A DNA stretch of 64,000 nt from Eudorina sp. 2006-703-Eu-15 (taxonomy: Eukaryota; Chlorophyta; Chlorophyceae; Chlamydomonadales; Volvocaceae), in NCBI GenBank assembly GCA_003117195.1, contig BDSI01000081.1:1-64000 (forward strand), written 5' to 3'. The position numbers and the translations under genes were made by a program. Shown one piece after another: positions 55,949 through 64,000 of the stretch (position 1 is its first letter; each line of letters begins with the position of its first letter). A model generated the notes under the pieces. It was not told the DNA's origin, searched no databases, and saw only the letters and a program-made list of their open reading frames with translations.

Positions 55949-58149
55949 AGCGGGTTGTGCCGAAGCGGGTTGGAAGTACCGTGAAGGGAGTGCGGTTGCG
56001 AAGTAGAAGCGCGCCTGCGGGCCGAGGACCGTGAAGCGAGCGAAGGCGCCGACGGCAGCCGAATGGACCAGCAGTAGTAGCGCGGGGGCGTTACGCTCAG
56101 GTGGGGGCTGTCGACGAGAGCTGGACGAACTCAACTGCGGCGAGCAGCAAATTACCTGCTGTCGGAGCTCGTGACGACTGAAGGTTGTTTTGCACGGCTG
56201 GCACCAAATGACTCTTGTCGAATAGCCGGGGCAGGGAGTTATAGCGGTCGCGGAATGCCCGGGTACGGTCTGCCCAGGTGGGCCTCCCGTGGGTCATGAC
56301 TCAGCCGCCGCGTTGGACATGTGCCCCCGGAAGCAAGCGGGACACCGATGGCGGGTACCGCCGGCCCCGCTCGCGGGCCGATGCTTCCACCCCGGCTGCG
56401 AAAAGTTAAAGCCGGTTAAAGCAATGGTCAGCCTATGCAGGCGCGTCGGCGTTTGTTTTAGGCTGGACGCGTCGCGGACGTGCTTGCAGGCTGCCATGCG
56501 AGCTTGCATCTCGGAAGCGCAGGCCGGATGCCTTGGGCGTCGGGCCCATGCGTGGGTCGCCGTGGACGCACGGATCTCACGGAGCTGATCGCGCAAATAT
56601 TCAGGACACGTGGTGCCTTCTAGGACGACTTTATTCCGCGAACGATAGAGATCGTCGCGGGAGCTGTTTGGACCTGACCAGGCCCATCAACGCAGCTCAC
56701 TTGCATTGCGCCCCAGCCATTGCGCCCCAGAAACGTCGCAGCCTTGAACACACAGCCACACGCAAATGGCGGCAGCGAGGGCAGGGCTGCAGGACGCGCA
56801 GCCTTGCTCGGATTTCAAAGCAGGGAACGAACGCAGCCCATCTTGACCATTTCACCGGTCAGTCGCCAGGGTATATAATAAGGGGGGCTTACCGCCTTAC
56901 CCTTGCTCTGCTGACCAGTAACGACCGCCTCCAGACAAATCCACACAGGCCTTTTGCGGGCACCACTTTAGACGGCAGCCTTACACACCTGCTCGCGGTT
57001 CGTAGGCTTCGTATCCTTGTGCGGCGAAAATGGGGTATCGCAAACAACCGAAACATTAAAGCAATATAACAGCGTTTGCCTACGCACTGGCGTGCTGGCG
57101 GTCGCTCGCACCGGGAGGGCACCAGCCGCCCGTTAGCTCCCGAGGGCTGCCCGCCCGCATGGCCACCGGCCGCCACCCAGACCACTGACATCATCACCGG
57201 CAAAGCTGCAAGTCACGTTCTCGATTGCATGCCTCGTGACAGACGCAACCTCGACCGGCTCGCGGCAGCACGGCAAATGTCGTACTTGTAACAGGGCACC
57301 TGACAACCTGACGCCCTACAACGAACAAGCATACCCAAGGTTTCGGAATGAAAGCGGACGGCCGGATGTCCTTGTCTCCTTGCATGGTAGCCGCTCTTCG
57401 CATGTTCACATGTTCGAGGAAACCGACCAACCGTTGCTGTACGGCGCATGGGCGTGACTGCTAGAGGCTTGTTACTATGCTACAGGTAGAAACGTCAACC
57501 ACAAAGTAACTTCCTTGACTCCTGTGCACATTATTATATCCCACTGACCGCGCTGACAAACTTCCATCTAACCGCACAGTCAACAGGTGTAGCAAGTAGC
57601 AAGTGATGTTGATATATTATTTGTAATTGGAACATAATTGTGCTATTCCAGAGTACCCAAGCTGCCACAAGGTATGTGCTCTGCGATCGGGCGGCTGGCA
57701 GAAGTATTTTACTCTGATTACAAATAATTTCAATTCATCCTAGAAGATGATCTGTGAATACCCCCATAAATTTTATTCTGACTTCATGACGAACGCGTGT
57801 GTCGTCCTGTTTTGCGCACAGCTGGACGAACAATGTTGCGGATAGCTTTGAAGGTGACTGGCCTGACAGTATTCCATCTCCCATCCTCATCCCCCACACA
57901 TTGTTCCTCCCTTCGCCAACACCGCCGGCGCCCCAGGTCCCGGCCCCTTCCTTAACCAGGGCGCGTGCGATGGACCGTACCGGACTTGGCCCGTCGGAAG
58001 GCTCCTGCCGGTAACCGCTTGTAGAGTGGCCGTCAAGGTCGCCGACAGCTGGGATAGCGCGGCCGACATCGTAGGAATAGGCCTACGTCGCAGTTGCACG
58101 CTTCACAGCAAGCTTCACAACAGCCCACCAGAGCCTCATCCAGGGCAGG
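55949..58149. other. intergenic region between the LEA-like and NEMF genes
   Basis: The two genes point away from each other, so both promoters should lie here. A TATATAATA motif at about 56,872-56,880 is the clearest promoter-like element. 57,480-57,790 is markedly AT-rich. Frames on both strands (178 codons on plus at 56,533-57,069 is the longest) show no family motif or splice chain. Confidence 0.45.
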
Positions 58150-61100
58150 ATGGTGAAGCAGCGCATGAGCAGTGCCGATGTGGCGGCCGAGGTGGCCTGC
58201 CTGCGGCAGCGGATCCTGGGCCTCAGGGTCGCCAACATCTATGACCTCACACCCAAGGTGCGGCGGGGGGAGCGGGGGCCACTGGAGCCGGTGCCGGTGC
58301 AGTACCCGCGCAATGAACGGGTGCGACCGGGTTCGGCCAGGTGCGACAGGGTGCGTCGCTGCCCGTGCCCAATCCCCACGCACCCCGGGTCTGCCCCGGC
58401 GCTCTGTACCCTGAAAGGGTGCGGCGCGCCCGCCCGCACCGCCAGTTCGACCTGCGAGTACGGAGGCCCCGCCCGGGTCCTCGAGGACACTGACCCGACC
58501 GGGACGTGTGCAGGTCATCTGGGGGGGGAGATGCCGCGCTGCGCAAACCCGGGCAGGGCAGGGCCGTGTCCTGGGCAGCTTCCTTCTTAACCCCGGACGC
58601 TACCGCAACCGGGTCGGGGCCAGCGGGGGCAGTCTGGGGCAGCCGTGCGTGCAGGGAGGGTGGCGCATCGCCCCTCGGTGCTGCGGCCGCACTCCAGCAG
58701 GCTGCACCCTGCCGCATCCATCGTTCCGAGGGCTCCTGACCGCAGCCTGCCTGCGCCCTCACGCCGCGCCCCCTCGCCCCGTGCTTTATTGTCCTGTTGT
58801 CAGACCTACGTCATCAAGTTGGCGCGCAGTGGCGAGGAGGGCGAGAAGGTGTACCTGTTGATGGAGAGCGGCTCCAGGTTCCACACCACCAAGGTGAGGC
58901 GGCTGGCCGCCCCGCCCAGCCTGGGCGGTTTGGATGTCGGGCGCCGCAGAGTTGCGGGGGCCCCGGCCGCGGACCTGCACCCCACGCTCCCCCAGCTTGG
59001 GTTCCTGGGTTGGGTGAGCAGCATATCCCCGCGACCTGGGGGCTGCGGATCCCCGCGACCTGGGGGCTGCGGATCCCCGCGACCTGGGGGCTGCGGATCC
59101 CCGCGACCTGGGGCTGCGGATCCCCGCGACCTGGGGCTGCGGATCCCCGCGACCTGGGGGCTGCGGATCCCCGCGACCTGGGGCTGCGGATCCCCGCGAC
59201 CTGGGGGCTGCGGATCCCCGCGACCTGGGGGCTGCGGATCCCCGCGACCTGGGGGCTGCGGATCCCCGCGACCTGGGGACTGCGGATCCCCGCGACCTGG
59301 GGGCTGCGGATCCCCGCGACCTGGGGGCTGCGGATCCCCGCGACCTGGGGGCTGCGGATCCCCGCGACCTGGGGGCTGCGCCGCAGAGGCGGTGGTAGGG
59401 TCGTGCTTGGTGCTGCGGGTTGAGTCCCGGCGGTCCCCTGCGGTTGCCTGAAGGCTGGTCAGGTGCGCTCCTGGCAGAGGGGCGCCGCACCGCGCAAACC
59501 CAGCACCACTTGGTTCGATCGGGTCCCAGGTCCCCCGTGTATTATCACATCCGCACCACACCGGCGCAGCCCCAGCCCCTCAGCCACAGCCCCTAAACCC
59601 TCCTCCCCATCCCCAGCCCCTAAACCCTCAGCCACATCCACAGCCGCTGCCCGCCCACGCTGTAGGTGCTCCGCGAGAAGTCCTCCGAGCTGCCGTCCAA
59701 CTTCACCCTCAAGCTGCGGAAGCACTGCCGCACCCGCCGCGTGGAGGCGGTACGGCAGCTGGGTGTGGACCGCTGCATGGAGCTGACCCTTGGGTCGGGG
59801 GCCTCGGCGGTGCACCTCATCCTGGAGATGTACGCGCAGGTGGGAGGGGAGCGGGCGGGGAGGGGAGCGGAGCGCCCGGAGGGGAGGGGCGGAGAACGCA
59901 GGGCGGCGAGGGCGGGGGCAGAGGGCGGCCCGCGGCCGGTCAGGGGACGATCGGAGGATTGGCGAGGGCATACGGTTGGACGGCGCGAGGGAGAGGGAGG
60001 TCATGTGCAACCAAACCAGCGTGAGAAGAACAGGGGGGGTCTTTGTCGTCGTCGTCGTCGCCGTCGTGGTAATGTGGGTTGCAAGCCTCCGACCGTTGGG
60101 CCTCCTGTCCAGGGTGGGTCCCTTTGCTGCAAGGAAGGGGGGCTGGGGGAGCTGCTCAGGGCGGATGGCAGGGGCCGTGCGGACATCACCGCCCCTCGCG
60201 GTGTGAGCGCCGTCACACACGGCCCCATGCTGCGTGGGACCCCTTCACCCCGCGAAGAAGTACGGTGCTTGAAGGGGCGCCAGAGCCGCGAGCCGTTAGC
60301 CGCGTGTGGTGCTTGTGTGAAGGACAGCAACAACAACCGCGGGGCTGAGCGGCACTCGCCCTCGCGCCCTCCCGCTGCGGCGCCCCTCCGCGGCCCCCGG
60401 GGCTTGACTTCCGTGCACCCTCCCATGTACCCACCCCTCCTGGACCATGACGCGCGGCACTCCCCTCCTCTCCTCTCCTCTCCTCTCCACGCCGCTGCAC
60501 CCCGCTCTCCTCCCCTCTCCTCCCCTCCCCTCCACTCTCGCCCCACCCCAGGGCAACATTGTTCTGACGGACTCCAACTACGAGGTGCTGACTCTGCTCC
60601 GCTCCCACCGAGATGACGCCAAGGGGCTGGTCATCATGGCGCGGCACCCCTACCCCATGGCCGCCATGCGCCTGGCCACGCGCGTCACAGGGCAGCAGCT
60701 GGACGCCGCGGCGCCGACGGCGAGCAACTACAAGGGTGGGTGGGTGGATCGCCGGCTGGCTGGGTTCGGTGGGCGGGTGGGTGGGTGGGCAGCCGGGCGG
60801 GCTGACTCACTGACTGGCTGAACAACTGGCTGGCTGGATGGTTGGTTGGTTGCGATCTGTGGGTTGAGGAGTATGGGAATGTGGAAGGCTCGCTGCGGAA
60901 TCGGACTGGGTGGGGGACTGTGGCGGCGAGGTGGCCGAGGTCAAGAGCCTGGGTGGGGTCAAGCTTGGGGCGCAGTCCTGAACGCCGGATCACTCGGGAG
61001 ACTCAGCGCTCGGAACGGTGGGCCTGGGGCGTGGGGGTCGGGGCCCGCGGGAAAGGAAGTTGTTACGGGCAGGAAGGGCGAGGTCCGGACGGCCAGTGTG

Positions 61101-63729
61101 ACCGCGGCAGTGACACGGACACCTAATCACTGGACGCCTGGCAGCGAGTGCCGCAGACAAGAGCACACTGCGTATGTATCGTCGCGAGTGCATGCTGCAG
61201 TGCACGGACGTAACCATGAAACCGAAACCGTGTCCGTCCCCCGGCCTGGGTGCGCAGCGTTGGTGTCGGCGGTGCTGCCGTACGGTCCCACAATCGCCGA
61301 ACACGTGGCGATGGACGCGGGGCTGGATCCAAACGCCGCCGTGCCCCTGGTGCCCGGGGGGGAGGGCGCCGCCGCCGCCGCCGCCGCCGCCGCTGCGGAG
61401 GGGGCCCCCGCCGGCGATGCCGCCGCCGGGACCGCCGCCGCAACTTCCTCGGGCGGTGATGGCGCGGCCGCCAACGGCCCGGCCGCCGAGGGCGCTGGCG
61501 CCGGCGGCGTCGGGCTTGGCGCTGGCGGCGAGGAGGAGGAAGAGGAGGATGAAGGGGGGGCGAAGGCTGCGGGCGGCGGCCCCGAGGCGGGCGCCGTCGC
61601 CGCTGCGCCCCCTACTCCTCGCAGCGGTGTGCTTCCCGCCGATGTCCGTCGTGCTCTGCTGGCCGCACTGGGCCGTTTGGACGACTGGTTTGCCCGAATG
61701 GAGGCGGGGGAGGTGCCCCGGGGCTACATCACCCTGACGGCGCCGGGTGGGTGGGCGGGCGGGAGGGAGGGAGGGCGGGTGGGTGGGAGGGCGGGTGGGT
61801 CGGTGGGGCCCTGGAGGGCCGGGGCCGGTGTGGGACAATCCGGGGTCGCGGGAGTTGAATTGAAAAAAGAAAGGAACCCGAAACGAACCCGGGCACACCC
61901 AGAAGCACTCAGGATGGGGTCGTAGGACACCGCAGAGGAGGTCAACGGCGGTTGTGTTCAGGGCGGGGGCCGTGTGCCTCAACACCACACGGCTGGGCGG
62001 CACCTGTTGGAACGGACGGCCGCGGCAGTGCTGCGTCGTAACGGTTAGGCCGCGAAGCAGGTCCGTGCTGTGGAACCTGGCCCTGGGACAGTGTCGGGAA
62101 CCGGGGGAGGGGGGAGTCCGGCTTTGTCGAAGGGCGGGGACGGCATGCTAGGAGGGCTGCCTGTCCCGGGCGGTCAGTCGCTGCGGGGGTCTTCACTCAC
62201 TGGGCGACAACTGACAGCCAGCGGGGCCTCTTGACCCAGATCAGGAAGTCCTCCCGCCTCGCAGGCAGCAGCGCAAAGAGCGGCAAGCGGAAGGGGAAGG
62301 CGGGGAAGGACGCGGCGGCGCCGGCACCCGCCGCCGCGGCGGCGGCGGCGGCGCCGCCGCTCGACACCGCCGCCGCCGCCGAGGCCGCGGTGGCGGCGGG
62401 CGAGCTGGTGTTCGCGGAGTTCAACCCGCTGCCGCTGTTGCCGTACGCCGTACAGCCCTGCCTGGAGCTGCCCACCTTCGACGACGCGCTGGACGAGTTC
62501 TACTCCAAGGTGGAGGGCCAGCGGGCGGACATTGCGCGGGCGGACGCGGAGCGGGCGGCGCTGTCGCGGCTGGACAAGATCAAAGCGGACCAGGGCACCC
62601 GCGCGGAGGCGCTGCAGCGCCAGGCGGAGGAGGCCGAGCTCAAGGCCCAGCTCATCACGTACAACCTGGAGGCGGTGGATGCGGCGCTGGTGGCGGTCAA
62701 CCAGTCACTGGCCACGGGTGCGTGGGCCGGGGGCCAGGGGCGCGTGTGTGTATTGGTGGGGGGGAGGTTGGCGGGGTGGCTTGTGGGGTGGCGCGGTTGG
62801 GTTAAGGGTGGGTTGAGCTTTGCATGGCGGTGCTGGCTCTGGTTCATGGGGCCTCTGGGGGGGGCTCCAGGACAGCGGAGGGACAGCGGAGGGACAGCGG
62901 AGTTCATGCCAGACCACACTGCCAGTCTTGACCTCGCCTTCACCCGACCACACCGCCTTTTTCGCTGCTTTATGGCTGGGCACCGCATCCCACGGCATCC
63001 CACCGCATCCCACGGCATCCCCGGCTGCGGCTGTCTGGTCCACGTCTGGTGGGCTGCAGGTATGGACTGGTCGGCGCTGGCCACTCTGATCCGGGACGAG
63101 CGGCGCGCGGGCAACCCGGTGGCGGGTCTGATCGCCTCCCTGGAGCTGGAGGACAACCGGGTGACGCTGATGCTGGCCAACACGCTGGACGATGCGGGCG
63201 AGGACGGCGACGAGGCGGCCATGACCCGCAAGGCGGTCAAGGTGGGGGCGGGGGGCGGGGGCGGAAGGCGGCGGCGGCGATTCAGGGCACCGAGGGTCGT
63301 GCTGCTGCGTACAGGGCCCCGGCGGGCGCTGGGTCGGTACTCCTCTCCGGCCGCAAAGGTCAGCGAGCGAGCGGGGCGGCGGCGGCGGCGATGATTTCGT
63401 CTGCGCCCCCCGCCTCCTGGCCGGGTGAGGGGTGACGATGTGACGATGTGACTCTCCGCCGACGGTTCGGTGGAGCTTAAGATCTGACGTTTTGGTGGAA
63501 CATGAGCGACGTGGAAAGACCGGGGGTCGACTGATCTGGCTTGCGATGATGCACGGCATGGTACGGTCCACCGCAGGTGTCGGTGGATCTGTCGCTGTCG
63601 GCGCACGCCAACGCGTCCGCCTACTTCGACACCCGGCGCCGCCACCTGGCCAAGTACGGCAAGACGCTAGCGGCCAACGAGGCGGCGCTGGCGGCGGCGG
63701 AGAAGAAGGCGGAGGCGCAGCTCAAGCAG
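58150..63729 (+). CDS. NEMF: NEMF/Rqc2-family ribosome quality control protein, N-terminal 611 residues (3' partial)
   Basis: NEMF (Rqc2/Tae2) binds 60S subunits with stalled peptidyl-tRNA, recruits the Listerin ligase and, in eukaryotes, adds CAT tails. Exons: 58,150-58,257; 58,804-58,893; 59,666-59,839; 60,552-60,735; 61,258-61,746; 62,265-62,717; 63,060-63,241; 63,577-63,729; all phases join. Family landmarks: MVKQRMSSADVAAEV at the start, NIYDLTPK, SGSRFHTTK, FTLKLRKHCRTRRVEAVRQLG, HLILEMYAQGNIVLTD, VSAVLPYGPTIAEHV, FDDALDEFYSKVEGQ, a long charged coiled coil, then DWSALATLIRDE and VSVDLSLSAHANASAYFD. These cover the NFACT-N, HhH and coiled-coil parts; the NFACT-R domain lies beyond the window. 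Exon 5 holds an Ala/Gly-rich and acidic insertion of about 100 residues, and exon 6 an Ala run, both absent from animal and yeast relatives. A short exon between 60,736 and 61,257 may be missing from this model. Confidence 0.9.
59025..59382 (+). repeat. 24-bp minisatellite (about 15 units) in NEMF intron 2
   Basis: Units of 23 or 24 bp beginning GGATCCCCGCGACCTGGG and ending GGCTGC; the 23-bp units lack one G. It lies wholly between exon 2 (ends 58,893) and exon 3 (starts 59,666). Confidence 0.95.
61852..61903 (+). repeat. dispersed short repeat, copy 3 of 3
   Basis: Reads AGTTGAATTGAAAAAAGAAA, then AACCCG and GAACCCGGGCACACCCAG, close to the copy at 16,469-16,522 (in reverse). It lies in NEMF intron 5. 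Confidence 0.7.
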
Positions 63730-63769
63730 GTCAGCACGGGGAGGGGGGTAGAGCAAATTGGTAGACATA

Positions 63770-63823
63770 GGTCGGGGGGGGAGGGGGGAGGCGGGGAGGC
63801 GGGAGCGGGGGAGGGGGGAGGGG

Positions 63824-63873
<50 letters not shown>

Positions 63874-64000
63874 GGGGGGAGGGGGGAGGGGGGAGGGGGG
63901 AGGGGGAGGGGGGGGGGAGGCGGGGGGGGGGGGGGGGGGGGGGGGGGGGAGGGGGGAGGGGGGAGGCGGGGACGGGGGAGGCGGGGAGGCGGGGAGGGGG
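63770..64000 (+). repeat. G-rich low-complexity tract at the window edge
   Basis: Almost pure G with scattered A and C, including G runs of more than 30. It lies in the NEMF intron that follows exon 8. Such a tract can form G-quadruplexes and is also where sequencing and assembly are least reliable. Confidence 0.9.

Noticed and set aside
58645..59561. Frames of more than 200 codons on both strands over 59.0-59.4 kb
   Set aside because: Produced by the 24-bp intronic minisatellite; the real NEMF exons on either side are in other frames with proper splice sites.

Overview
The window is GC-rich nuclear DNA of a green alga, most likely of the order Chlamydomonadales (volvocine or Chlamydomonas type). 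The evidence is GC-rich multi-exon genes with GTGAGG/GTGGGT-type donors and YAG acceptors, a hydroxyproline-rich (PPSP-type) wall or matrix glycoprotein gene, (TG)n tracts and GC minisatellites in introns, and a family M32 carboxypeptidase. The species cannot be named from the sequence alone. There are no operons; each gene was modelled exon by exon from splice signals and codon phase.

Layout. 1-13,880: a diverged tandem duplication (about 1-6,170 and 7,640-13,880) carrying on the minus strand a secreted Cys-rich/hydroxyproline-rich glycoprotein gene and part of a coiled-coil hypothetical gene. Copy 1 is full of single-base deletions relative to copy 2. 14,878-15,593: a frameshifted reverse transcriptase fragment, Penelope-like in character. 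16,556-18,980: a complete five-exon lipocalin-family gene (minus, 299 aa) with one GC-AG intron. 21,216-28,792: a complete 15-exon M32 metallocarboxypeptidase gene (plus, 573 aa) with all six family motifs. 29,665-47,219: a 17.5-kb tandem array of about 28 near-identical 0.6-kb units, each holding one intron-containing nuclear tRNA-Gln gene on the minus strand. 47,211-54,361: a 7.1-kb palindrome with 3-kb arms, whose inner part contains five more units (one inverted). Its right arm holds the last exon of a small LEA-like gene (minus, 53,683-55,948), and its left arm holds a stray copy of that exon. 58,150 to the right edge: the 5' part of the NEMF/Rqc2 gene (plus), running into a G-rich tract where the window ends.

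How the parts relate. The protein genes are unrelated housekeeping and cell-surface functions: peptide trimming (M32), ribosome-associated quality control (NEMF/Rqc2), ligand binding (lipocalin), stress or hydration (LEA-like) and extracellular matrix (glycoprotein). The most unusual feature is the tRNA-Gln amplification. 33 gene copies are visible, 30 with anticodon CUG and 3 with UUG. One CUG copy has a destroyed T-loop and another has an anticodon-stem mismatch. The array ends in an inverted-duplication structure. The remaining stretches gave no recognisable genes and are marked as such.
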